The notes beneath the pieces are model-generated. The model had not been told where the DNA came from. It made no database searches and saw only the letters and a list, made by a program, of their open reading frames with translations. A program made the position numbers and the translations under genes. Shown one piece after another: positions 43,869-52,756 of a DNA stretch of 64,000 bases (position 1 is its first letter; each line of letters opens with the position of its first letter). The DNA lies in NCBI RefSeq assembly GCF_000018325.1, contig NC_009922.1, forward strand, positions 1,364,001 to 1,428,000, written 5' to 3'. This stretch comes from Alkaliphilus oremlandii OhILAs (lineage in GTDB: Bacteria > Bacillota > Clostridia > Peptostreptococcales > Natronincolaceae).

Positions 43869-44219
43869 ATGCCTTGTGTTGCTGAGTTCGGGATTATAGA
43901 TAAATTTGAAGAAGGTAAAGATTATTCGTTTGATTATACCCCTCAGAAATATAACTGTGTAGCTATTGGTGATGATATTTTAGATGATTGGTGGAATGAG
44001 TTGACTTTAATTAAAACTTATTTTCATAACTATAGTAGACCAAATTTTGCACTTGCAAGATGGGGAGTTACTCTTATACCACCGGAATCATTGGGAGCTT
44101 TTTATAATATTATTTTAAAAGATATAAGATTAAAGTCATCAGAAGAATTGATTAAATTAATGGTATTGCTAGGGAAAGCAATATCTGAAAATAAATATGT
44201 TATACATTATGGTGTATAA
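43869..44219 (+). CDS. Hypothetical protein (116 aa)
   Basis: This soluble protein starts MPCVAEFGIIDKFEEGKDYS and contains GDDILDDWWNEL and FALARWGVTLIPPESL. It has a good GGAAGGTAGG site. I recall single-gene homologues in many Firmicutes but no function. It lies 36 bases after the nuclease gene and 19 before the esterase gene, so it may be part of the same transcript. Confidence 0.65.
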   Translation: MPCVAEFGIIDKFEEGKDYSFDYTPQKYNCVAIGDDILDDWWNELTLIKTYFHNYSRPNFALARWGVTLIPPESLGAFYNIILKDIRLKSSEELIKLMVLLGKAISENKYVIHYGV

Positions 44220-44238
44220 CAATTAAAAGGAGGAAAGT

Positions 44239-45726
44239 ATGGGAAGCAAAAATATAAAAGATGTTTTATTAGGGGGATTAGTAAAAAGGAAGAAGTTCAG
44301 TAGTTTAAGGTTTATAGTTCTATTTTTTGTAGGAATCACGATTATGAATTTTGGCGTTTTAGAGATTAATGCTGATACATATGAAAATCTAGATTTAAAA
44401 AATAATATAATTTCTCTTGAAACAACGAAAGCTGGAAATGGATTTGAAGATTTAGAACCATTAAAAGAGATGCTAAAGGATAAAAAAATAGTTGCAATGG
44501 GAGAGGCTACTCACGGTACAAAGGAATTCTTCGAGATAAAACATCGGATGTTTGAATTTTTGGTTGAGGAAATGGGGTATAGAGCATTTGCTATTGAAGC
44601 AGAATTCGGAGAAGTACAAATGGTAAATGAATACATACTTAGTGGAACTGGTAGTGCATATGATGCAGTCCGTGCTTTAACATATAGTGTTTGGCATACG
44701 GAAGAGGTTCTTCAAATGGTTGAATGGATGTACAAATACAACATGAATCCCAGTAATAAAGAAAAAATTAGATTTTATGGTTTTGATATGAAACCAGTAA
44801 AGAATGATGTGGATGCTGTATTATTCTATTTAGAAAGAGTTGATAAAGAAATATATTCTAAATATGCATCTAATCTAGCTCTAATCAGAAGAAATGATAA
44901 TGTGAGTCTAGATATAGTAAGAGAGCTAAAAACGATTTTTGATGAAAATAAAGGAACTTATATTGTGAAGACATCAGATATTGAGTATGAAATGATTTAC
45001 CAGCACTTAGAAATAATAAATCAATGGGCTGAATTTAAAGAAGTTACAGATATCTTAGATGCTGTAAATAAAAGAGATAAATATATGGCAGAGAATGTAA
45101 AATGGATTTATGATTATGAAAAGAATTTTAATAATGATAAAATCATGCTTTGGGCACATAATGGACATGTAAGTAAGAAATTTATTAATTATAAATCAAT
45201 GGGAGAGCATTTAAAAGAAATATATGGAGACATGCTATATGTAATTGGCTTTGATTTTTACAAAGGTAGCTTTAATTCTAATCCGGGTAACATTATTGGA
45301 AATTTCATAGGTAATAAAATGGCATCATTTACCATTAAAGAAGGATATTCTGGATCATTTGCAGCAGTTTTTGAGAAAACAGGAATACCTTTAAGCTTTA
45401 TGGATTTTAGATTAGCATCAAAAAATCCTGAAATTGCAGATTGGCTATCTCAAGAACAATATATTCGTAGTATTGGTGCTATATATGTTAATGAGCATAT
45501 TTCTTCTTTTGCTCCTGAAATTCCTATAGAATCCTATGATGGATTAATATTTGTTAGTGAAACTACAGCATCAGAGAGAATGAATAAAGATGAAAAGATA
45601 ATTACTAACGGAAATAGATATCTTATTATTTATTATGTTACAAGAATATTTATATTAGTGCTAATAATATTTTGTATAGTGAAGTTTATAAGGAAGCGAA
45701 AACGAAAATCTATAAAACAACAATAA
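44239..45726 (+). CDS. Erythromycin-esterase-like hydrolase, membrane anchored
   Basis: This 495-residue member of the Ere superfamily has VAMGEATHGTKEFFEIKHRM with the His-Glu pair, AIEAEFGEVQ, DMKPVKND and WAHNGHVSK near residue 310. Unlike typical cytoplasmic Ere proteins it has an N-terminal hydrophobic segment (about residues 22-40, ending LEINADT) and a C-terminal membrane helix (about 465-485) with a basic tail, which suggests an extracytoplasmic enzyme. Macrolide hydrolysis is possible but not established. The ribosome site AAAGGAGGAAA precedes ATG 44239. Confidence 0.83.
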   Translation: MGSKNIKDVLLGGLVKRKKFSSLRFIVLFFVGITIMNFGVLEINADTYENLDLKNNIISLETTKAGNGFEDLEPLKEMLKDKKIVAMGEATHGTKEFFEIKHRMFEFLVEEMGYRAFAIEAEFGEVQMVNEYILSGTGSAYDAVRALTYSVWHTEEVLQMVEWMYKYNMNPSNKEKIRFYGFDMKPVKNDVDAVLFYLERVDKEIYSKYASNLALIRRNDNVSLDIVRELKTIFDENKGTYIVKTSDIEYEMIYQHLEIINQWAEFKEVTDILDAVNKRDKYMAENVKWIYDYEKNFNNDKIMLWAHNGHVSKKFINYKSMGEHLKEIYGDMLYVIGFDFYKGSFNSNPGNIIGNFIGNKMASFTIKEGYSGSFAAVFEKTGIPLSFMDFRLASKNPEIADWLSQEQYIRSIGAIYVNEHISSFAPEIPIESYDGLIFVSETTASERMNKDEKIITNGNRYLIIYYVTRIFILVLIIFCIVKFIRKRKRKSIKQQ

Positions 45727-45811
45727 TATCTATATTTATAATAATAAATGCTCTAATAGAATTAGGTCTTAGTGGTAGGCAGAGTAAGATAATTTTAGTA
45801 GGCGGGATAAA

Positions 45812-46210
45812 ATGAATAAATTAACATCAATTAAAATAATAAATACAGCCTCAGGACTTTGTAGTGAAGATGAAGCAACAAAGCATGTAACAGCAGTATT
45901 TAGAACAGGTAAAATTAAGCATCAAATATATAATAGAATAGAAAAAACACCTTTATATGAGAATGTTTATAAAGCCGATAAACGAAGATGTGAAGACTTA
46001 TTTGTTTTTCTTGAAAGGGTCGTAGGGGAGTGGGAAAGTAATTATAGCGTAGAGGTTTGTGATGGGTATTATTGGGATTGTTACCTAAGATATTCGGATA
46101 GATCGGTTAGAGTAATAAAAGGAACTGTTCAGCCTCCACCGGATGGGGAGGAAATAGAAAGGCAAATAATTAAATTAGTAGAGTTTGATGAGGAGCCTTG
46201 GATATTTTAA
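45812..46210 (+). CDS. Hypothetical protein (132 aa)
   Basis: The protein has a mixed alpha/beta sequence with conserved-looking aromatic and Cys stretches (SVEVCDGYYWDCYLRYSDRS) and ends in EFDEEPWIF. The ribosome site GTAGGCGGG precedes ATG 45812. No family, signal or membrane segment was recognised. A terminator follows at 46260, so it is the end of its transcript. Confidence 0.6.
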   Translation: MNKLTSIKIINTASGLCSEDEATKHVTAVFRTGKIKHQIYNRIEKTPLYENVYKADKRRCEDLFVFLERVVGEWESNYSVEVCDGYYWDCYLRYSDRSVRVIKGTVQPPPDGEEIERQIIKLVEFDEEPWIF

Positions 46211-46259
46211 TTTAATAAAGATTCTTAAATATAATAAACGATCTAATAAGTATTAATGA

Positions 46260-46303
46260 AATCTTGAATGTGAAGAAAGTCTTCATATTTAAGATTTTTT
46301 TCT
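46260..46303 (+). terminator. Intrinsic terminator
   Basis: AATCTTGAATGTGAAGA pairs with TCTTCATATTTAAGATT and leads into TTTTTT. It insulates the following operon, whose promoter starts 20 bases further on. Confidence 0.82.
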
Positions 46304-46322
46304 TTGGTATAAAGATTCTAAT

Positions 46323-46351
46323 TTGACAGAATAGTTAGTATTTCATATAAT
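46323..46351 (+). promoter_or_regulatory. Perfect-consensus sigma-A promoter
   Basis: TTGACA at 46323-46328 and TATAAT at 46346-46351 with exactly 17 bases between are an ideal sigma-A promoter. It drives the XRE/unknown/J-domain operon. Such strength suggests that a repressor, perhaps the XRE product itself, keeps it under control. Confidence 0.88.
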
Positions 46352-46385
46352 CTATTACAATAAGGGAATTAGGGAGGAGATTTTA

Positions 46386-46970
46386 ATAATTAAATTAGGA
46401 GATTATATTAAAAATTGTATTAAAGAAGAAGGAAGGACAATATCTTGGGTATCAGAAAAATTAGGGATTAACTATAAGACTTTTACAACTAAATTAGATA
46501 GAAACACTATGTCGGCAGACGAACTGCTAAAAATCAGCGTTTTGTTAGGGATTAATTTGGAAAATTTGAAATCTGACTTAGAGTATAAATTTGCTATTAC
46601 TAATGAATATGCATATGTAATTACGGAAGGGAAAGATAAAGATATAGATGAAATACTTAATATGGATAAAATTACAGTTTCTAAAGTGCGTATTGCAGGT
46701 AGTAGGGGTATAAGTTCAGATGAGATTTATGATAGTATTTACTTATTTATGCCTATTAATAATGAACTAGGAAGTATAGAATATGAACTTAGATTAGCAA
46801 ACAATGTACATTTAAAAGAAGAAGGAGGTAGGGGGTATATGAAAAAAGTTTCTTCTGAAACTAATAGATATATTTTTTCTAAGAGCAAGTTATATGGAAA
46901 TGTAAACATAAGTAATAAAGCTAAAAGTATTTTAGCAGGAAATATTAATATAAGTAATGCTACTAAATAA
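46386..46970 (+). CDS. XRE-type HTH protein with non-canonical (ATA/ATT) start
   Basis: The HTH reading frame extends well upstream of the first ATG (46509): KLGDYIKNCIKEEGRTIS, then WVSEKLGINYKTFTTKLD and NTMSADELLKISVLLGINLE. The only candidate starts after GGGAGGAG (46372-46379) are ATA 46386 and ATT 46389; ATA gives 194 residues. An ATG start would remove the first HTH helices. Either non-canonical initiation keeps expression low or the gene has lost its start codon. The C-terminal about 100 residues are unassigned. Confidence 0.65.
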   Translation: MIKLGDYIKNCIKEEGRTISWVSEKLGINYKTFTTKLDRNTMSADELLKISVLLGINLENLKSDLEYKFAITNEYAYVITEGKDKDIDEILNMDKITVSKVRIAGSRGISSDEIYDSIYLFMPINNELGSIEYELRLANNVHLKEEGGRGYMKKVSSETNRYIFSKSKLYGNVNISNKAKSILAGNINISNATK

Positions 46971-47000
46971 CAGGGACTATAATTCTTAGGGGGTATAAAC

Positions 47001-47666
47001 TTGTACGAGTTAATTAATCAAAACGAAGCAGATAGAATAAAGGAGATATTAGAATCTACTTGGCTATACAAGAATATAGAGTTGAAAGTAGGAGATTTTT
47101 TATTATCAGTTTCAGGGGTAAGTGAGAGTAATGATACAGAACACCATTATCCTTATGAAATGAGTGAATTTTATTTATTAAATAAAGATAATGGATTTGA
47201 TGTATTAGAATGCAACCAAAAAAAGTACAATGCATTTGTAAACGTAGGGGAGTGGGGCACCAACCCAAGGTTAAAAAATTCTCATATTACATTAGGGTCT
47301 AGTAAGTTTCATGATTTTTGTTTTCAGATTGAGTTATCTCAAACAGTAAAAGATGAAAAAGATATATACATTTTAAAAAACGTTACTAATCTAGCTGGAC
47401 CTGGTGCGATTTGTAGGCTATATAGAGGACTAAAGAGTAATCGTAGTGAAAAGTTGAGAAGAAGGGATTTCTTCATAGAAGAATTTGGACAAGAGGTATT
47501 ACATTATGAAAATAAAGATTGGGCAGTTATTTCTAAAATAAACATAGATGATTTGTATAATCAAGATAAAGCAGATGAAATTTTTTATCGACTAATACAC
47601 AATATGTTTTCTGCTATGCTCTTGGTAGAAAGTATAGGTCAAAGTAATACGAAAGAAATTATCTAA
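47001..47666 (+). CDS. Unknown protein (221 aa) in XRE/J-domain operon
   Basis: The gene starts at TTG 47001 behind TAGGGGG, 30 bases after the XRE gene and 21 before the J-domain gene. The soluble sequence includes HHYPYEMSEFYLLNKDNGFD and VNVGEWGTNPRLKNSHITLG. I recognise no family. Operon position suggests it works with the J-domain protein. Confidence 0.65.
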   Translation: MYELINQNEADRIKEILESTWLYKNIELKVGDFLLSVSGVSESNDTEHHYPYEMSEFYLLNKDNGFDVLECNQKKYNAFVNVGEWGTNPRLKNSHITLGSSKFHDFCFQIELSQTVKDEKDIYILKNVTNLAGPGAICRLYRGLKSNRSEKLRRRDFFIEEFGQEVLHYENKDWAVISKINIDDLYNQDKADEIFYRLIHNMFSAMLLVESIGQSNTKEII

Positions 47667-47687
47667 ATAAATATTGGCGGTGTATAT

Positions 47688-49178
47688 ATGAGTAGAGAAA
47701 TTCTAGCTGAAAATCAATATGGATTTTTAGATAATCCAATAATCTCAAAATACTTTGATCTTGAAGAGAAAACGAGTTACTTAAAATCTTTAAAGATAAT
47801 GAATGATAAAAGAAACTTTTACTTTGAAATGATTCCATGTTTAACATCCTTTATAGAATTGTCAAAAGATGAAGGCAACCTAAAATCATTAGATAAGTAT
47901 ATTTTTAAAGAAATAAATGATGTTAAATTAAATGTAAATGAAGAATTAATAAATCAAGCTAAACGAATAAATAAAAAGGGTTTTGATTTGATGAAAATCA
48001 AAGATCCTTTGAATTTTGATACGTTGAAAAAATCGTATTTAACGGCTGTAAAGTTGCATCATCCTGATATAGGGGGAAATACTCAGGATATGCAAATAAT
48101 CAATGAAGCCTACACACAATTTCACAAATTAATAGCATTTAAAATAGAAAGTAGAGATAATCAAAAGAGGATAAGGTATGCAAAAGATTATGTTTATTAC
48201 GCTTACATTGATTTAATTAATATATTATTAGATAGTTGGAATATAGATGGTGCTTACTACTGTATGAAAGAAGCTATTGAAAACGATATATTTAATGAAA
48301 CGTTTAAAGATCCATATAATTACTATGAATGTTCTTTGGCTATTAGTATATGCGGAATGCTTCCTGATATCAACTTTAAAGATCAGGCCTTTGAGCTATT
48401 GGAGTACAGTCAAACACTTGTTGAAAATATAGAAAGTAGAATCAAAGATTATTATATAAAGAGTATCAATAAATTAATAGATAACTTAGAAAATAATAAA
48501 AAAACAAGAGTTGTAATTAACCATATAATTCAAGCTGATAATGCAGCTAGATTAGGAATTATATCCAAACAAAAATATAATCAGTATATTAGTAAATTTA
48601 GTAAGGCAGAGGTTAGCAAAAAAGAAACTGAAGAGAAACTAAAGACTATTTTATCTGAAAATTCATTTATAATTCCTCTCGCCAATGAGGAAAAAATATT
48701 TAAAAAATTATCAAATTATAGAGGTGGACAATTAATACCTGAACCAAAATATTTTCAATGTGACCTAAGAGATCTATCTAAGTTACAACAATGGGAGTAC
48801 TTTAAAATTTTCTCTGAAAGATCTAGCTTGGCTCTTATTAGAAAATATGCATTTGTTAGGCTTTATAGTTATTTAAATTGTATTTTTGAATGCTGGAATT
48901 ATGAACTTTGTATTAAAATAACTGATGAAATTAAACTTATTATCAGTATTTTTAGAGATAACAAGTCAGTCCAACACTATTCTAATAAAATACTAGAGGC
49001 ATTAAATATTTTACTAAACTTAGATAAGGAAACTCGAGCTAAAAGACTGGATCTTATAAGAAAGTACAGTACCATAGAAGATGAGGTTCTAGATACTCCG
49101 ATTAATAATAGATTTATGGAATTCATTACAATGGAGATAGATGAAATTGAGTATATAGTAAATAAACAGTTCAGTTGA
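47688..49178 (+). CDS. Large protein with internal J (DnaJ) domain (496 aa)
   Basis: A J domain lies at about residues 98-150 with the HPD tripeptide at 125-127 (AVKLHHPDIGGNTQDMQIIN). It should recruit a DnaK ATPase. The flanking N-terminal about 95 residues and C-terminal about 340 residues are helical and match no family I know. The C-terminus reads like TPR or HEAT-type helices with many Tyr, Lys and Asn. It is the last gene of the XRE operon. A DnaK-dependent remodelling or defence role is possible but unproven. Confidence 0.72.
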   Translation: MSREILAENQYGFLDNPIISKYFDLEEKTSYLKSLKIMNDKRNFYFEMIPCLTSFIELSKDEGNLKSLDKYIFKEINDVKLNVNEELINQAKRINKKGFDLMKIKDPLNFDTLKKSYLTAVKLHHPDIGGNTQDMQIINEAYTQFHKLIAFKIESRDNQKRIRYAKDYVYYAYIDLINILLDSWNIDGAYYCMKEAIENDIFNETFKDPYNYYECSLAISICGMLPDINFKDQAFELLEYSQTLVENIESRIKDYYIKSINKLIDNLENNKKTRVVINHIIQADNAARLGIISKQKYNQYISKFSKAEVSKKETEEKLKTILSENSFIIPLANEEKIFKKLSNYRGGQLIPEPKYFQCDLRDLSKLQQWEYFKIFSERSSLALIRKYAFVRLYSYLNCIFECWNYELCIKITDEIKLIISIFRDNKSVQHYSNKILEALNILLNLDKETRAKRLDLIRKYSTIEDEVLDTPINNRFMEFITMEIDEIEYIVNKQFS

Positions 49179-49214
49179 TATGCTGATTTATACATTTCAT
49201 AAATAAGTTAAGTA

Positions 49215-50560
49215 AGATATGTTTAATTACTAACACAGTCCGCTGCCTTTGGGGTAGTTCTATGTGGTCATGCAGCCGACTGTGTAAGTTTTACTGCCAT
49301 CTGACCGGTCCTTGCTATCGCTCCCTTTGCAAACTGTTTTTCTATTTTTATAGATGTATTAGATATTATAGATGAAAAACAGATTACTACGGTCGCTGGG
49401 TCTATCTTTAGGGTAAATTGCTTACCCGCTCCTTCCACAGACTGTATCGGGTATTTAAAAAATAATATATTTAGTGCATAAGATATGTGGCTTGTTATTA
49501 CCATACGTTCATAAAAGCCACCTTTTTATTCAAATCAAAGCTATGTTAGACGGGGCGATACAGACTGTTCCAGTCGCTGAGCTAGTCTTTGTAGGTCTTA
49601 ATTTAAGATCGTCTCTGTTAGCTTTATTTTAGTCATTCTCTGAGGGTCTTTTACTTCCGCAGTCAGCTGCATATAGGGTGGTTCTAGATAGTCTTACAGC
49701 CGACTGCGTAAGTTTCCCTGCCAACTTTCGGGTCTTTGCTGCCGCTCCTTCCACAAACTGTTTTTATATGGGGCCAGTTTCTAGGGCTAAAACAGATTGT
49801 TCCAGTCGCTAGGTCTATCTTTGGGGAAATCATGATCCATAATGCTCTACCTTCGTAATCCCAACTAACGCTACGCTTTCCCTAAATGTCTTGTTTAAAA
49901 AATAGTTGCAAAAATCGCAACTACCGCTCCGCTTTCTTTAAACGAACATTTAGTGAATAGTTAGGGTATATGAGGTGATAGAAAAGTTAGCTTTTTATAA
50001 TGTTTTATAGAATTACCTTAGGGTCTTTAGGTTTACTGTCTAACGCTATGGTCCAAAATGTAAGGATGCCATGCATCCCACCTACATTGTGGATATGATG
50101 GACAGCCAGTCAGAGTGGTTTCTATAGAGGCTACCCACATACCCACAAAGTTTACTACTACTGCTACTAATAATTAGGGTGCAGCTCCGAGGGTTGTGCA
50201 TGATGGACAACTTATAATAGCAAGTCCCGTAGCAAGTTGCCCACATGCATTACGTGGCCTATTTACTGGGTCTTTATCTTTGTATTCCTCTAGGGTCTTT
50301 ATTAGGGTAGGCTATATTAGCCCCTCCTTTAGGGTCAACAAACTTCCTAGTTCATTCCATAAAAAGTATGTAAACATAGCTCTGTTTACATATTTTTTAC
50401 TCCATTCATACAGAAGATTGTTCTTTCGGGTCCTTTATTTGTATCAGTAATAGTTTCTGTACTCAAAACTATATATTCTACTTTGCCCACCGCTCCTTCC
50501 CACATACTGTAGCTTTTTGTAGCATTCCTTTAGGGTAGCTACAGACTGTTCCAGTCTCGA
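49215..50560 (-). ncRNA. Giant structured non-coding RNA region, copy 2 (inverted)
   Basis: Read on the minus strand from about 50560, this region aligns along its length with copy 1 at 36237. It begins with GAGACTGGAACAGTCTGTAG, keeps the ATGTAAAC/GTTTACAT hairpin where copy 1 has ATGTAACC/GGTTACAT (a compensatory change), and shares blocks such as GCATGTGGGCAAC, GTTGTCCATCATGCACAACC and GACAGTAAACCTAAAGACCC. It holds four of the covarying stem units (near 50488-50557, 49741-49807, 49425-49577, 49317-49396). Reading frames inside it on either strand are accidental. It ends in a nested GCAGTCGGCTG-type hairpin near 49230-49290. Confidence 0.75.
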
Positions 50561-50772
50561 CAGAACCAATTAAAAAATGAAAGTAATTAATGTTAAGATA
50601 TATAAATTCTCAAGTTTTATTATGCTGCAGCTAGTAATATAACTTTAAATTGATTGATACCATTTTAAAATTTTGATAAAGTAAGAATAGCACAGTAAAT
50701 TAAAGAAAACAAAAGGGTAAAATCGAAAGAGATAATTAATAACAACTAAGAATTTTATAGGGGGCAATTGAA
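50561..50772. other. Divergent intergenic region between RNA copy 2 and the Mod gene
   Basis: This AT-rich stretch is expected to hold the promoters of RNA copy 2 (minus) and of the restriction-modification operon (plus). I could not identify convincing -35/-10 pairs on either strand. GGGGGCAA before the GTG at 50773 is the ribosome site of the methylase gene. Confidence 0.4.
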
Positions 50773-52743
50773 GTGATTAAACAAACATTAGAGTCTAATG
50801 AGAAGATTAATATAAATGATAAAGAAATAGCTGTACTAAAAGAACATTTCCCAAGTTGCTTTAAAAAAGATGGTAGTTTTGATATTGAAAAATTTTCAAA
50901 GCAATTAAAGGATAAAGTAGACGTTACAAGCGAAGGTTACGAGCTAAACTTTTTAGGAAAAAGCTATGCAAAACTTCTAGCCTCTATTGATACTACTACA
51001 GTTATTAAACCAGACTTAGAACATAATGAAAAAGAAGAAAATAAAAATAGTGAGAATGGATATATTAGTGGAGACAATTTAGATGCACTAAAGCATTTGC
51101 TAAAATCCTATAGTGGGATGGTGAAATGCATTTACCTAGACCCGCCTTATAATACTGGAAGCGATGGATTTGTTTATAACGATAAGTTTAACTTTACAGT
51201 AGAGCAATTAATGGAAAGATTAAGTTTAGATGAGGGACAAGCTCAAAGAATTATTGATATGACCAATAGGGGTTCTGCCTCTCACTCAGCTTGGCTTACT
51301 TTTATGTATCCTAGATTATTACTTGCAAAAGATTTATTGAAAGAAGATGGAGTTATATTTATATCTATAGATGAAAATGAACATAGTAATTTACGATTAT
51401 TATGTGATGAGGTATTTGGTGAGGAAAACTATTCAGGTGAAATTATTTGGAAGAATAGCAGTAAAAATGATCAAGCATTTATTTCTATTCAACATGAATA
51501 TATAATTAGTTTCGTTAAAAATAAAGATTTAAATAGTGGAGAATGGAATGAGAAAAAAGAGGGCTTAGAAGAAATTTTCAAGGCTTTTGACGAATTTAAA
51601 AAGAAGCATGGCGATAACTGGGAAGAAATACATAAAGAAGCCCTTAATTGGTTTAAGCAATTCCCTGAATCAAATCCTATATATGCTAGCAAGCATTATA
51701 CTTGGATGGATGAGAACGGAGTATACTTCCCAGATAATATTTCAGGTCCTAATTTTGGACAATATAGATATGATGTAATTCATCCAGTTACAGGAAAAGT
51801 TTGCAAAGAACCTGCTAGTGGATGGAGATTCCCAGAGGAAACTATGAAGCAAAGAATAAAAGAAAAATTAGTTCATTTTGGAAAAGACGAAACAACAATT
51901 CCAAACAACAAAACGTATCTTAAAAATACTCAATATCAAAGTTTGACAAGTATTAAGTATAAAGATGGAAGGGTAGCTTCAAAACAACTAAATGAATTAA
52001 TGGGTGGAAAGCATTTTACCAATCCTAAAGATGTAGATTTACTAAACACTATATTTAAAGCTGTTGGAGTGGACAAAGATTCTATCATTGTAGACTTCTT
52101 CTCAGGATCCGCCACCACAGCCCATGCAGTTATGCAGTTAAATGCTGAAGATGGTGGTAATAGAAAATATATCATGGTGCAGCTGCCAGAAGAAGTTAAA
52201 GAAAAAAGTGAGGCATATAAGGCAGGATATCGGACAATAAATCAGATTGGAATTGAAAGAATTAAACGTGCTGCAAAGAAAATAAAAGAAGAAACAAAGG
52301 TAGATATTGATTACGGATTTAAACACTATGAGCTTATAGAACCCAATCAAAATACATTAGATAAATTAGAAAGTTTTGACCCTAATGCTTTTATAGCAGA
52401 TAAAACCATATTAGATGAATTTGGTAGTGCAACTATCTTAAGTACCTGGGCAGTAAAGGATGGATATGGATTCAATCCTCCTATGGAAGTTATTGATTTA
52501 GAAGGGTATACAGCATATCTATGTAAAAAACATTTATATATGGTTAACCCTGATATTAAGGATGCTTCTATTACCAAACTAATAGAAAAGTTTGAGGAAG
52601 AAGGAGACTTTAACCCTGAAAATATAGTGTTATTTGGATACAGTTTTATTAGCTGGTCGCTAACTCAAATGCTAGAAAACAATATTAAGCAATTAAATAA
52701 CAGTGAGAAAAATCTAAAAGTTAACGTCATTACACGATATTAA
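50773..52743 (+). CDS. mod: Type III restriction-modification methyltransferase (Mod)
   Basis: This 656-residue N6-adenine (beta-class) DNA methyltransferase has DPPYNTG at residues 123-129 (motif IV) and the SAM-binding motif DFFSGSATTAHAVMQLNAED near 440. The region between them is the target-recognition domain. Mod gives sequence specificity to both methylation and restriction and works with the Res subunit encoded 14 bases downstream. The start is GTG 50773. The recognition sequence cannot be read from the gene. Confidence 0.95.
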   Translation: MIKQTLESNEKININDKEIAVLKEHFPSCFKKDGSFDIEKFSKQLKDKVDVTSEGYELNFLGKSYAKLLASIDTTTVIKPDLEHNEKEENKNSENGYISGDNLDALKHLLKSYSGMVKCIYLDPPYNTGSDGFVYNDKFNFTVEQLMERLSLDEGQAQRIIDMTNRGSASHSAWLTFMYPRLLLAKDLLKEDGVIFISIDENEHSNLRLLCDEVFGEENYSGEIIWKNSSKNDQAFISIQHEYIISFVKNKDLNSGEWNEKKEGLEEIFKAFDEFKKKHGDNWEEIHKEALNWFKQFPESNPIYASKHYTWMDENGVYFPDNISGPNFGQYRYDVIHPVTGKVCKEPASGWRFPEETMKQRIKEKLVHFGKDETTIPNNKTYLKNTQYQSLTSIKYKDGRVASKQLNELMGGKHFTNPKDVDLLNTIFKAVGVDKDSIIVDFFSGSATTAHAVMQLNAEDGGNRKYIMVQLPEEVKEKSEAYKAGYRTINQIGIERIKRAAKKIKEETKVDIDYGFKHYELIEPNQNTLDKLESFDPNAFIADKTILDEFGSATILSTWAVKDGYGFNPPMEVIDLEGYTAYLCKKHLYMVNPDIKDASITKLIEKFEEEGDFNPENIVLFGYSFISWSLTQMLENNIKQLNNSEKNLKVNVITRY

Positions 52744-52756
52744 TGGAGGTGAGGAA

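Noticed and set aside
49268..50450. Open frames inside RNA copy 2 (for example 49268-49504 minus and 50196-50450 plus) and in copy 1 (36502-36708, 36816-37001 minus)
   Set aside because: They lack ribosome sites, do not correspond between the two copies, and overlap conserved RNA stems.
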